DNA of 64,000 nucleotides, taken from Flavobacterium algicola (GTDB lineage: Bacteria; Bacteroidota; Bacteroidia; Flavobacteriales; Flavobacteriaceae). Location of the stretch: NCBI RefSeq assembly GCF_022399565.1, contig NZ_JAJTUT010000003.1, positions 558,001 to 622,000 on the forward strand, given 5' to 3'. Both the position numbers and the translations under genes were made by a program. The notes under the pieces are model-generated. The model saw only the letters and a program-made list of their open reading frames with translations, ran no database searches and was not told where the DNA came from. This document shows, one piece after another, positions 45,145 through 54,401 of the stretch (position 1 is the first letter of the stretch; each line of letters starts with the position of its first letter).

Positions 45145-45637
45145 ATTCGTTAGTTATTGACCTGTTTAATACCACTACTTCTTGAATCCATTTTTGGTCA
45201 CTCGCAGGACCATCACTTAATTCAAATGGATTGGTTTGAGTTAATTCGTAATTGATTGCATAACCACAAGCTCTCGAAATAAAAATTTCTGTTCGAGCGT
45301 AGAAAAACTCGATGTCATCCTCATTAACAAATAAAGGATCTTCGTTCTCGTAGTTCAAAATAAATTTATATTTTACATTATCGGCCGTTGTTTTCAATGG
45401 GATAGAGACAGTGCTGCCATTAATCAAAGTACTACTGCTATAAGTAACACCTTCGGTCATGCCTTCTTCGATAATTGTCAAATCGGTAACCGATTTTAAA
45501 GTCGACGGGTCATTAAAATCATAAAAATCAATGATCATAAGAGGAGTAGTATTAGTGTTTGCATCACAAATATCATCCTTTTCACAACTAGAGAAAGTAG
45601 CACTAATCGCTAGAAGTACTATTAAAATATATTTCAT
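45116..45637 (-). CDS. DUF6452-like lipoprotein
   Basis: 173 aa from MKYILIVLLAISATFSSCEK (ATG 45637), lipobox FSSC. Contains CDANTNTTPLMIIDFYDF and a later CGYAINYELTQTNPFE. Beta-rich, function unknown. Same strand as rlmD upstream and translationally overlapping the DUF6048-like gene downstream, so the pair likely acts together at the outer membrane. Confidence 0.7.
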   Translation of the reverse strand: MKYILIVLLAISATFSSCEKDDICDANTNTTPLMIIDFYDFNDPSTLKSVTDLTIIEEGMTEGVTYSSSTLINGSTVSIPLKTTADNVKYKFILNYENEDPLFVNEDDIEFFYARTEIFISRACGYAINYELTQTNPFELSDGPASDQKWIQEVVVLNRSITNEYETHIQIYH

Positions 45638-45691
45638 AATCATTTCGTTTTGAATATTTGTGTCTGTCTCCAAGTCCCTACGACTTAATTT

Positions 45692-45730
45692 TAGTTACCG
45701 TTTTAGCATTTAAACTAAAAGCGGTAACTA
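45692..45730 (-). other. Hairpin between rlmD and the DUF6452-like gene
   Basis: TAGTTACCG(C)TTTTAG arms pair with one bulged base around an eight-base loop. No T-run on the minus strand, so it may be an mRNA stabiliser or attenuator rather than a plain terminator. Confidence 0.45.
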
Positions 45731-45771
45731 TATAGGTAACAAACGGCAAATTATTGCTGCTAGTATCTAAC

Positions 45772-47184
45772 TTATCGAAGTTCTAGTAAGACAACGTTTT
45801 CTACGTGATGTGTTTGCGGAAACATATCTACAGGACGTACACGAGTTACCTTGTATTTCTCATCCATTAAAGCCAAATCACGTGCTTGTGTGGCAGAGTT
45901 ACAACTTACATAAACAACTTTTGCTGGTGCAATTTTCATAATTTGCTCAATTACATCTTTATGCATACCATCTCTAGGTGGATCTGTAATAATAACATCT
46001 GGCTGTCCGTGTTGTGCAATAAAAGCATCGTTAAAAACCACTTTCATGTCTCCAACAAAAAATTCGCAATTGTCAATATTATTTCGAACTGCATTTGCTT
46101 TTGCGTCCTTGATCGCATCAGGCACACTTTCGACACCTATTACTTTCTTTGCTTTTTTCGAAACAAATTGAGCAATCGTTCCAGTACCTGTATACAAGTC
46201 ATATACCAATTCTTCACCAGTCAATCCTGCAAAGTCACGAGTTATTTTGTATAATTCATAGGCTTGATCAGAATTAGTTTGATAGAATGATTTAGCATTG
46301 ATACTAAATTTTAATCCTTCCATTTCTTCCAAAATATAGTCACGACCTTTGTACAATTGCACGTTGGTGTCATACAAAGTATCATTTGCTTTATTATTAA
46401 TCACATAAAGCAATGAAGTGATTTCAGGAAAAGTAATATCTAAATGATCCAAGATCAATTCTCTTTTAGCTTTGTCATCTTCAAAGAACTGAATTAACAA
46501 CATAATTTCGCCAGTAGAGGCTGTACGCAACATTACCGTTCGCAACAATCCAGAATGTTCTCTAGGATTAAAGAATGTCAAATCATTTGCATTTGCAAAA
46601 TCGCGAATTTCATTACGTATTGCATTTGACGGATCTTCCTGTAAATGACATTTGTTGATGTCTAGAATCTTGTCCCACATTTTCGGGATATGAAATCCAA
46701 GTGCGTTTCTGTTTCCTAAATCTTCTGTGCTGCCAATTTCAGCCTCAGTCAACCATCGGCTGTTAGAGAACGAAAACTCCATTTTATTGCGGTAAAAGAA
46801 TTTCTTTTCCGATCCTAATATAGGTTCAAATTCAGGTAATTCAACTTTACCAATGCGTTGCAAATGGTTAAGTACTTCATTTTGTTTGTAAAACAATTGT
46901 TGGTTGTAATTCATATTTTGCCATTTGCAACCGCCACAAACACCAAAGTGCTCGCAAACTGGCTCCACACGATGCTCAGAAAATTCGTGAAATTTCACTG
47001 CCTTTCCTTCATAATATGCCTTACGCTTTTTAAATGTTTGCACATCTACTACATCCCCAGGCACTACATTAGGAATGAATACGACCTTACCATCGGGAGC
47101 CTTAGCAACCGAAACGCCTTTTGCACCTGCATCAAGGACTTTTATCTGATGAAAGACAACTTTGTCTGTAATTTTTCTACCCAT
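45772..47184 (-). CDS. rlmD: 23S rRNA (uracil-C5)-methyltransferase RlmD
   Basis: 470 aa from MGRKITDKVVFHQIKVLDAG (ATG 47184); the 19-codon extension is unlikely. TRAM domain (~15-70), [4Fe-4S] cysteines in CEHFGVCGGCKW plus CHLQ, SAM motif YDLYTGTGTIAQF, DPPRDGMH, and catalytic Cys in VYVSCNSATQARD. Methylates U1939 of 23S rRNA by family knowledge; a related enzyme (RlmCD) modifies more than one site. Confidence 0.9.
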   Translation of the reverse strand: MGRKITDKVVFHQIKVLDAGAKGVSVAKAPDGKVVFIPNVVPGDVVDVQTFKKRKAYYEGKAVKFHEFSEHRVEPVCEHFGVCGGCKWQNMNYNQQLFYKQNEVLNHLQRIGKVELPEFEPILGSEKKFFYRNKMEFSFSNSRWLTEAEIGSTEDLGNRNALGFHIPKMWDKILDINKCHLQEDPSNAIRNEIRDFANANDLTFFNPREHSGLLRTVMLRTASTGEIMLLIQFFEDDKAKRELILDHLDITFPEITSLLYVINNKANDTLYDTNVQLYKGRDYILEEMEGLKFSINAKSFYQTNSDQAYELYKITRDFAGLTGEELVYDLYTGTGTIAQFVSKKAKKVIGVESVPDAIKDAKANAVRNNIDNCEFFVGDMKVVFNDAFIAQHGQPDVIITDPPRDGMHKDVIEQIMKIAPAKVVYVSCNSATQARDLALMDEKYKVTRVRPVDMFPQTHHVENVVLLELR

Positions 47185-47412
47185 GGCGCAAAAATAAGGG
47201 TTTGTTCGCTTTTTTAAATTCAAATTGCGAAATATTTTCAAAAACTTAGCAAAATTTATTTAATTTTTAATAGTTCTATTGTATCAAGTTCATTAGTTAT
47301 GCTATTTACAAATAGAATTGGTCACAAATTTGTCTAGATGATGTAGATAATTACAATCAAATGCAAGTTTTGTTGTGTTAGGGCCATAATCCCGCTTTCC
47401 GTTACAAATCCT

Positions 47413-47508
47413 CGTAGTGTTGGCTGTACTAGTACGTTAGTAAAGGAGCTTTTCCCGAAGTATCGGGAGTCGCTCTTTACAAGCAACTAGTACAATGTCA
47501 ACATTACT
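47413..47508. repeat. Large structured palindromic element
   Basis: Arms GTGTTGGCTGTACTAGT (47417-47433) and ACTAGTACAATGTCAAC (47486-47502) pair imperfectly; inside, GTAAAGGAGC / GCTCTTTAC and CCCGA / TCGGG extend the stem. Flanking text (GGGCCATAATCCCGCTTTCCG before, GGTTTTCCGCTTCAATCGGG after) resembles a dispersed intergenic repeat I associate with Flavobacterium. Non-coding. Nothing else is seen in 47242-47567. Confidence 0.6.
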
Positions 47509-47567
47509 GCGGGTTTTCCGCTTCAATCGGGGGCAGGGGAGCTGGGAGTAAATGGTGTTGGTTGTTA

Positions 47568-48014
47568 TTATTTATTCTTAGAAACTATCAATTCATAGTT
47601 TACAATAGTTAAAAAATAAAATAGAATGTCAGCACACAATTTACCTGCTAGAATACCAAGTACCGCATTACCAGTAAGTATAGGAAGCCAATACATACAA
47701 AACGGGCGAAAAAATAGTATATCGAGTAAGGCCGGATAGCCAAATTCTAAAAGTAAATTTTTAAATAAGTTAGCCACAGCAGCTTTAGCAATAATTTGCT
47801 GAGCCGCCTTGGCATTCTTCTTTAATTGATAATATGACATAAAAAGAATTACACCATAAAAAGCAATATATTCGGACAAAGTAATTAAGTAGGCTGTGCT
47901 TATGCCATCAAAAAAGTAGCTCAGTTGTGAGCATAGCAAAGCAGTGCTAGTTGCAGCCAACTCTGCATATTTATAGCGATCAAACCATTCTTTAAATTTT
48001 GCTTTAGAAAACAT
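47568..48014 (-). CDS. Small membrane protein of unknown function
   Basis: 148 aa with about four hydrophobic segments (ELAATSTALLCSQLSYFF, LSEYIAFYGVILFMSYY, PALLDILFFRPFCMYWLPIL, ILAGKLCADILFYFLTIV). No family recognised. Starts with MFSKAKFKEWFDRYKYAE, an amphipathic lead-in. Looks like a real gene by composition, alone on its strand. Confidence 0.6.
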   Translation of the reverse strand: MFSKAKFKEWFDRYKYAELAATSTALLCSQLSYFFDGISTAYLITLSEYIAFYGVILFMSYYQLKKNAKAAQQIIAKAAVANLFKNLLLEFGYPALLDILFFRPFCMYWLPILTGNAVLGILAGKLCADILFYFLTIVNYELIVSKNK

Positions 48015-48167
48015 AATTAGAAAACACTTTTAAAAGGCAAAAGTACGTATTTCGAAACTTAAACGGTGGAGTAGTTGAGTAACTGCTGGCAATGTAAATG
48101 GTGATCAAAAAAAAGAAATTGAGGTAGATTACAAACTAATATGCTAATGCACTAATATGTAATTAAT

Positions 48168-48356
48168 TTATTTGTTGTTGAATGGGTTGGTTTTATATAC
48201 TATTATACCAAAAATAAGTAGCAGTGCTAATTTTCCAATCAAAAATCCATTACCATAGTTATTCAAATTTTCGAAATGGTATAGAAAAATATTGGTAACA
48301 ATGTAGAGTAAAAATAAAAGGACAATTAGAGCGGGGTAAAAGATAATTTTTTTCAT
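48168..48356 (-). CDS. Small two-helix membrane protein
   Basis: 62 aa: helix 1 IIFYPALIVLLFLLYIVTNI, helix 2 GFLIGKLALLLIFGIIVYK. No family recognised. It lies 50 bases after the Bor-like lipoprotein gene on the same strand. Confidence 0.55.
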   Translation of the reverse strand: MKKIIFYPALIVLLFLLYIVTNIFLYHFENLNNYGNGFLIGKLALLLIFGIIVYKTNPFNNK

Positions 48357-48406
48357 TTAGTTTTAAAAGCAGGCGGCTATATTTTACTACAACCGCCGTA
48401 GGTTTG

Positions 48407-48700
48407 CTATTTTGTAACAGTTGTTGTAGTTGGGGTATATATACTGAAAGTTAATGCAGCTATTAAACCATTTACAAAACTTTGTTTAGTAACTATTGTG
48501 TAATCAGTAGCACCGTCAGCCATTGCGTTAGAATCAGAAACTCCAACAGGTGCTAATCCACCAATTACGTAATGGTTCCATTTTGTAACTTCAGTGCTAC
48601 CTTGAGCACCCTTACCAACTACGCTTGTGTAAGTAAAACAAGATGATAACGTAATTGAAATAGCAAAAGCAATTGACAAAATTTTGAAAGTTCTTTTCAT
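48407..48700 (-). CDS. Bor-like lipoprotein
   Basis: 97 aa, lipobox LSSC with Cys 21. The segment SFVNGLIAALTFSIYTPTTTTV matches the end of phage lambda Bor (TFVNGLLGFITLGIYTP) and WNHYVIGGLAPVGV matches its middle. Lambda Bor is an outer-membrane lipoprotein linked to serum survival. In Bacteroidota relatives are chromosomal; no phage genes are seen around it. Confidence 0.75.
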   Translation of the reverse strand: MKRTFKILSIAFAISITLSSCFTYTSVVGKGAQGSTEVTKWNHYVIGGLAPVGVSDSNAMADGATDYTIVTKQSFVNGLIAALTFSIYTPTTTTVTK

Positions 48701-49160
48701 TCTTTTTAAATTTAAAATTATTTATTGTTGTACCCACTATGAGTTGCAGTAAAGCATTATTTTTCATTCGGTTTCTATGCTTTTCCAAATTTTTCAACGC
48801 TAAGCCAAGGTGGTATTTGTGGCTATTTGGTGAGTCGAAATTTTTGATAATTGAGTTTCCAAAATCAGTTCAAATAATACTGAGTCAGGTGCTTTTTCAA
48901 AAATTCAAATATAGAATTTATTCTTACAAAATAGTGGTTAACTTATAAATTTATAATAATTAATATTTAAAGAATTTATCTATACACTGCAAAATAAATA
49001 AGCATAAAAAAAGAGGCTTCATAGCCTCTTTTATCGTTCATTCACAATTGTAATTTTTTAAGTGACTTCATCTTATATAGATGCTATTCCCCATATTATC
49101 AAATAAATAACTAGCGCAGTTTCCTTAATATATTTCAGATCTAATTATAAATGGTCTTTT
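48701..49160. other. 460-base intergenic region with one terminator
   Basis: AAAAGAGGC / GCCTCTTTT hairpin (49007-49032) with A/T runs on both sides terminates the lipoprotein gene at 49161 (-). The remainder should contain the Bor-like gene promoter; I see nothing else. Confidence 0.6.
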
Positions 49161-50168
49161 TTATTTTACCGTATGGCGAACGATGACTTCATTGTCTAAA
49201 ATTACATTTGTTGACCAAATAAATTTTGCATCCTCATTTGCATTATCAAAAATATCGGTAAAATTGGTATAGGATGGCTTATTATCTACCCCAATTGTTT
49301 CATTTGTAAATTCAGTTGCATTAGGCCAATCGCTATCGTCAAATGCTTCATTTTGCCAGTTAGACGGTGTTTTCCAATGTAATGCGTAATAGGTAGCGGC
49401 ATCATCAGAATCTTTTGTATTGCAATTTTCACTTAAACGTAACGGTCCTTTTTCTGTAACACAAGCAAGATCTTTTATTGGAGCGGTATAGAAGGTTTGC
49501 GCTTTCCAACCGGAATTGGTTGTAGCGATTATTTCATTCTTTGCATCTTTAAATACAGCTACCATTCCGCCGTCTCCGGGATGGAAAGCTTTTCCTCTAT
49601 TACTCTCAGAGCCCAGACCACTATTTTCTTCCCAATCGACCAATTTCATTGCAATCGTAAAAGGCCTGCTTACCTTAAAGCGAACAATATTCGAATTAAA
49701 TTCTGTAAACGGAACATTGTCTTTTGCAACCGGAACGCCGTTGATATACATTTCAAAGTAGTTATCTGCAAATACAAAGGCAGTAATAATTTCGCCATCA
49801 TCATCCACTTCGATTACATCAGATCCGTCGAGAGCTTGTAAAGCTTCTTGGGCAGACTTATAGGTAACCTTTGTGCAGGGATTGTACAAATCTGAGGCAA
49901 ATGGAAATGTATTATCTGTAAAATTAACGACTGCTGGTACAGTCCAAATGCTACCGTCTACTGCAGTAGATTTCCCCATAGGTGCTTTTCGTCCGCGTTC
50001 GCATTCAAATATGTTTTCAGTCAAAACTTCAGCAGGACCTTGAGATACACTTGCTGTTCCTTTATAACTTTCAAGACCAGATTGGACGGTTTTCGTACTG
50101 TTTTTACAAGAAGTAAGTACAGTAATTGCAATCGCTACAGTTGTAATTATCTTATAAACATTTTTCAT
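49161..50168 (-). CDS. Uncharacterised lipoprotein of the PEBP/YHYH operon
   Basis: 335 aa, lipobox VLTSC with Cys 21. Beta-rich with many aromatic and acidic residues: FECERGRKAPMGKS, FVFADNYFEMYINGVPVAK, AFDDSDWPNATEFTNE, a pattern like galactose-binding jelly-roll modules (FDDSxWP). Six cysteines in the mature part could pair. Last gene of a three-gene operon after PEBP (5-base gap). Function unknown. Confidence 0.75.
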   Translation of the reverse strand: MKNVYKIITTVAIAITVLTSCKNSTKTVQSGLESYKGTASVSQGPAEVLTENIFECERGRKAPMGKSTAVDGSIWTVPAVVNFTDNTFPFASDLYNPCTKVTYKSAQEALQALDGSDVIEVDDDGEIITAFVFADNYFEMYINGVPVAKDNVPFTEFNSNIVRFKVSRPFTIAMKLVDWEENSGLGSESNRGKAFHPGDGGMVAVFKDAKNEIIATTNSGWKAQTFYTAPIKDLACVTEKGPLRLSENCNTKDSDDAATYYALHWKTPSNWQNEAFDDSDWPNATEFTNETIGVDNKPSYTNFTDIFDNANEDAKFIWSTNVILDNEVIVRHTVK

Positions 50169-50173
50169 ATCTT

Positions 50174-50776
50174 TTATATTTTAGTGTCTGTAAATGTTAA
50201 TGTGGTTCTGTCAATAATTTTTGTTGCTCCAATCGCATTCATAAATTTGTTGTAATCGACTTCTACGGAGCTGCTTTTTGGTAAAGCAACTGGCACTTCT
50301 GCCAAGGCATACAAAGCAATTGTATAAGTGTGCTTGCCCTTTCCTTGGGAACATGGCGATGTATAAGAAATCGCATTACCATCCTTGTTAGCTCCCATAT
50401 ACCAACTACCATTATTGGCCATTTTATACGGAATCTCAGTAATAGTAGGATCAATATTCCACAGTAACAAATAAGAGTTAATTTCGGTCTTATCGTCTTT
50501 TTTGGGATAGTGATACATAACAACTGCCAACGATTTTGTACCTGCAGGAACATTCTCCCAAGCCAATGGTATTGAGTTTTCGACACCTTCGACTTTTTCT
50601 TCACATTTAAAAGCGTCCAGTAATTCGCCATTTTCTATCGCTTTACTGGTTAATTTAAAACTGGGATTTACAGTTTTGAAATGGTCATGATTGACATTAG
50701 TCAAATTACTTCTACTGTCTTTACATGATAAAACAGTTAGGAGTAGAACCGGAAGTAAATATTTTATAGTTTTCAT
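50174..50776 (-). CDS. PEBP / YbhB-YbcL family lipoprotein
   Basis: 200 aa, lipobox VLSC with Cys 18. Phosphatidylethanolamine-binding-protein fold: IPLAWENVPAGTKSLAVVMY, then YLLLWNIDPTITEIPY and CSQGKGKHTYTIALYALAE. Ligand of bacterial PEBPs is unknown. ATG shares one base with the stop of the YHYH gene, showing tight coupling. Confidence 0.88.
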   Translation of the reverse strand: MKTIKYLLPVLLLTVLSCKDSRSNLTNVNHDHFKTVNPSFKLTSKAIENGELLDAFKCEEKVEGVENSIPLAWENVPAGTKSLAVVMYHYPKKDDKTEINSYLLLWNIDPTITEIPYKMANNGSWYMGANKDGNAISYTSPCSQGKGKHTYTIALYALAEVPVALPKSSSVEVDYNKFMNAIGATKIIDRTTLTFTDTKI

Positions 50777-52095
50777 TATTTTCTAGGTTTGTAATTTTCA
50801 ATTTTTTTAGTACCATTAGGATATATAAACTCATAAGTATATTGATCAGAGTTGTCCCAATTGTATTTGATAACATAGCTTTTTGAATCTAAAATATAGG
50901 TTAATTCATAAGCATTTGTTCCCAAAGAGGTGAAGTTAGTAATTTTGGCGCCACGCAGTGGCTTCAATGCGGGTCTTAACTCTTGTGTTCTGGGTTGTGG
51001 TGAGACTTGATTTTCTGGCGCTTGTGTATTCGGATCTAATTTCACCTCTCCTCTCATGCTTGCAATAAAATAAGGATACTCCTTAATGGTGTGGTATTCA
51101 TAGGAGCCGTCTTTATTTAGCTTTCCTAAGTATTCGTCTAGTTGTTTGGTTTTTTCACCATATACAGGAAAACCATCCATCGCGTACGCAATAGGATTTC
51201 CTTTGCCTACTTGATCCTGCAAATGCAAAGGTGGCAAATGGTAGTGGTAATCATCTGCCCGGCCACAATGTCCGCCCCATTGGTCTAATTCACCTATTGC
51301 ATTGGTATCTTCGCCTCGGTTATTTAAGGGGTTGAAAATCGGAATTCCGTTTACAGCTACTGCTATGGCACCTTTTAACAAATTGGTTTTTGTAGATAAC
51401 GGATTTTCAGCCATTTTGGGATGCAGAGGAATGGCCCAACTGTTAGTCCCTGTATAGTTCTGATTAATAGGAACTTGTTGTTGCCAGTTGGTGATGCCTA
51501 CCATCATATCATGCGAAGGCAAGCCATTTGATGAGATGTATAAAAAATCATCGTCTGAATGTGTGGTAACGCCTTCAAATTTTTCGAAAAAAGCACGCAT
51601 CAAGGTCAAATCGTTTTCTGGAACAGTAGTAAGTATGCTTGTTTTGTTAGTATTATTGTTCTTGCAGGAAGCAAACAAAAGGATAGCAGCACCAATACAA
51701 CCATACGACAAGTGAACAATCCTTTTCTGCTTAAACAATTGGATTAATGAGAATGATAGAAGGACACCGCCAAAAAGAATAAGCGCTAAATTTAAATAAG
51801 AGAAGGCAGGTTCTGTTATAGTTTGAGTAGCATTTAATGAATGAATAAAAGCAGTTGTATCTTTAATATATTTTTGATCTTCACTGCTAAAATCAGATAT
51901 GGGATAGGTCTTTATCATGTGATTACGGTCGATCAGCCAAACGTTGTTTTTGTCCGATTTCAAAAAATCAGCTTCAATGGATGGTGCATCGGTTGTAAAG
52001 TTCCATTCTTTGAGTGGTGTTCCGTGTCCGACTGTATGAGCAGACAATCGCAGTAAATTTGCGATTAGAAAAATTAGTAATAAACTCTTTTTCAT
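50776..52095 (-). CDS. YHYH-domain membrane protein
   Basis: 439 aa. Signal peptide ~1-19, an extracytoplasmic segment to ~98, two hydrophobic helices (~101-121 and ~129-143), then LLFASCKNNN at 139-148, which looks like an internal lipobox. The YHYH domain follows, with HCGRADDYHYHLPPLH (His 276, 284, 286, 291) as a likely metal site, and AYAMDGFPVYG. Function of YHYH proteins is unknown to me. First gene of the PEBP/lipoprotein operon. Confidence 0.82.
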   Translation of the reverse strand: MKKSLLLIFLIANLLRLSAHTVGHGTPLKEWNFTTDAPSIEADFLKSDKNNVWLIDRNHMIKTYPISDFSSEDQKYIKDTTAFIHSLNATQTITEPAFSYLNLALILFGGVLLSFSLIQLFKQKRIVHLSYGCIGAAILLFASCKNNNTNKTSILTTVPENDLTLMRAFFEKFEGVTTHSDDDFLYISSNGLPSHDMMVGITNWQQQVPINQNYTGTNSWAIPLHPKMAENPLSTKTNLLKGAIAVAVNGIPIFNPLNNRGEDTNAIGELDQWGGHCGRADDYHYHLPPLHLQDQVGKGNPIAYAMDGFPVYGEKTKQLDEYLGKLNKDGSYEYHTIKEYPYFIASMRGEVKLDPNTQAPENQVSPQPRTQELRPALKPLRGAKITNFTSLGTNAYELTYILDSKSYVIKYNWDNSDQYTYEFIYPNGTKKIENYKPRK

Positions 52096-52320
52096 AATTT
52101 ATAATTTCATAAGTATGGTTAACGTTTACTTTAGCACTATATATATAGACGCAGTGTACTTACAATTCATGCGTAGTATTTTGAGTTTTAATTGATTTAG
52201 TTGATTATGATTGTTTTCAAAATATTAATTGTGCTGTTTTATATTTGCTCGATGGGAGGGAAGTAGTTGTGACTTTTGCTATAAAAGACCCAAGTAAAAT
52301 TAGGCATAACTCACAATAAA

Positions 52321-52344
52321 AAAAGAGACCGTTGAGGCCTCTTT
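52321..52344 (-). terminator. Probable terminator of the beta-barrel gene at 52392
   Basis: AAAGAGACC / GGCCTCTTT-type hairpin with a T-run on the minus strand (A-run at 52318-52324). Confidence 0.55.
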
Positions 52345-52391
52345 CGTTAAAATGTATGTATTTTTATGAATAGCTACTACAGAGCCGCTTG

Positions 52392-53615
52392 TTAAAAAAA
52401 TGAATATCCAAATATTAAGGACATCGAATTGTAATCTGAAAACCATAATCGCTCATCTCCCAACAGTTCACGAGTGGTGTGTAATCGAATCTCCGTGCTG
52501 TAACGATCCTTGTATTTGTAACCCAGTCCTAAACCAATGTTACCTCTTGTATTTATTTTTAGGTCTGTAAAATTAGTTCCATCAGGTCTCTGATACTTTA
52601 TTGAGGAATTGGAACTTAATTCAACAATGTAAGAAGCGTTGACGAAAAGTTTTGAATTCTCGTTAAGAAAAAAGTAATGACGTAAACTAACTGGAAATTC
52701 AATAGATGAATAAGTAATCTTTGCGGTTAATTTTCCTTCGATTACATAGTCCGCGTTTATAGTTTTTTCAGATTTATAATTCCTCAAAGTTGGCTCAAAA
52801 GTTATTGCCCATTTATTTTTATTAAAAGGTAAAATAAATTCGGCCTCAATTCCTAGACCCAACCCTGTATTATTACCAAAATCCACGTATCTTTTGTCTT
52901 CATATTGCACTTGTGCGTCTGCCGATGAACTGTTAATACGAGGTCTAACGGTCAAATTAAAAAGATCTTTTTTTTCTTTTACTTCAAAACTGGTAAACTC
53001 CTTATTATTACATCCATTGAAATCGATAAAATACCGAACCAGATCATTCTTTTTATAACTAACCTTTTCAATTTTTGAAGTTTTGAAAGTAGGGCAATTT
53101 AACTCTATCCAAAGTTGTTTTCTAAATTCGTTATTTTCCCCAAATTTGTGCTCAGTGTTTTTGTACCTCTTATGAATCAATTGTTGAACTCCACTATCAT
53201 TTTTACTGTAAAAATATCTAATCAAATTATTTTCAGCATACTGATATAAGTTTGCTTCACCTTCAACTAAAACTTTTAAAAGCAGGTCTTCCTCTTGAAA
53301 TACAGGATTTTTATCAGCACTGAGATAGGTAATGTTATCGCTTGAACGGTCTATTTTTACAGTCCTGCGTATGTACTTCGAAACAGAATCAATACTGAAT
53401 TCTTTAATTGATTTGATAAGTGTAATTTTGGATTCACTATTCTCCGCCAATTTATATTCAAATTCGGTAGGATTGTTTTTCCAATCCATATTTTTGATTA
53501 AGCAATTTATTTTTTGATCTCTATTATCAATAAAATAACCTTTATCAAAAGAAATTTGTGAGTAACAATTGATACCCAAAATTAGGGCAAAAAGTAAGAG
53601 TAGTTTTGTTTTCAT
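52392..53615 (-). CDS. Secreted protein with C-terminal outer-membrane beta-barrel
   Basis: 407 aa, signal peptide MKTKLLLLFALILGINCYSQ. Residues ~20-210 are a soluble domain (FDKGYFIDNRDQKINCLIKN opening); ~215-407 alternate like a small barrel (FNLTVRPRINSSSADAQVQY, GLGLGIEAEFILPFNKNKW, ending MSLIFGYSFF). Such Bacteroidota proteins are often misnamed tRNA modification GTPase; no G motifs are present. Function unknown. Confidence 0.75.
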   Translation of the reverse strand: MKTKLLLLFALILGINCYSQISFDKGYFIDNRDQKINCLIKNMDWKNNPTEFEYKLAENSESKITLIKSIKEFSIDSVSKYIRRTVKIDRSSDNITYLSADKNPVFQEEDLLLKVLVEGEANLYQYAENNLIRYFYSKNDSGVQQLIHKRYKNTEHKFGENNEFRKQLWIELNCPTFKTSKIEKVSYKKNDLVRYFIDFNGCNNKEFTSFEVKEKKDLFNLTVRPRINSSSADAQVQYEDKRYVDFGNNTGLGLGIEAEFILPFNKNKWAITFEPTLRNYKSEKTINADYVIEGKLTAKITYSSIEFPVSLRHYFFLNENSKLFVNASYIVELSSNSSIKYQRPDGTNFTDLKINTRGNIGLGLGYKYKDRYSTEIRLHTTRELLGDERLWFSDYNSMSLIFGYSFF

Positions 53616-53822
53616 TTGCGTTTTAGGGATATTGCATACTATAGAGTATCAACAATTTTAATGATTGTAATTATCGAATGTTTTACGCACTTTATAATTA
53701 CTAACAAGCAAATAGTTGAAATGCTTTATTAATACTAGCGCGTTTTATGACGGCAAATATAGGTAAAGTTATAAGTTAATTAGTACGGCTATCCTTGTAA
53801 TTTCGATTAAAATTCATCTCTC

Positions 53823-54215
53823 TTATTCAGAGAATTTATTTAGAACAATCATTGCTCTTTGGGCATCTTTTGTAGCTACAAATATATGATCGTGATAAAA
53901 TCCTGCAACAACATTACAACTAATTTCTTCTTCGGTCAAAGCCTTTGAGAACGCTGCAGTTAGTCCAACGGCTTCCAAAGAGGAATGAACAGTTAAAGTA
54001 ATCCACGAAGCAATCATCGAATACTCCAAATTTAACTGATCTGCAATTTCTTTTTTCAGAATAATGGTAATACTTTCTTCTTCCCTAAAGAACATTAAAA
54101 TATCAGACAAATTTAAATTATCCAAATTCTCAACTTTGCAAAATACAAATTCGCCTTCATTTTTCTTTGGCTTCATTGTTTTTAAAAGTAATTCTAGTTG
54201 TGTCTCTCCATTCAT
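53823..54215 (-). CDS. ACT-domain protein
   Basis: 130 aa. Two ACT-like halves; the second has LTVHSSLEAVGLTAAFSKAL and CNVVAGFYHDHIFV, typical of the short DUF2241-like ACT proteins. Probably binds a small ligand such as an amino acid; no enzyme domain attached. Confidence 0.8.
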   Translation of the reverse strand: MNGETQLELLLKTMKPKKNEGEFVFCKVENLDNLNLSDILMFFREEESITIILKKEIADQLNLEYSMIASWITLTVHSSLEAVGLTAAFSKALTEEEISCNVVAGFYHDHIFVATKDAQRAMIVLNKFSE

Positions 54216-54401
54216 ATTTGATTTGATTTTTACAGCTAATGTTATAGCGCTTAAGGTAAATAATTTAGATCGAAAAATTTATAAACGATAAAATTGGGCT
54301 AAAATACAAATCGTACTAAATAAGTACTACAATTTTAATTCTAATTTTAAAATTGTAGTTCATTTGTTGAAATACTAATCATTTCAAACGTTATACCATA
54401 T

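Noticed and set aside
52392..53615. tRNA modification GTPase
   Set aside because: Such barrel proteins are often given this name in databases, but no GTPase motif is present.
54326..54359. Terminator between the ACT-domain gene and its neighbour
   Set aside because: The ACTACAATTTTAA palindrome is almost all A/T with no run of T; more likely chance in A+T-rich DNA.
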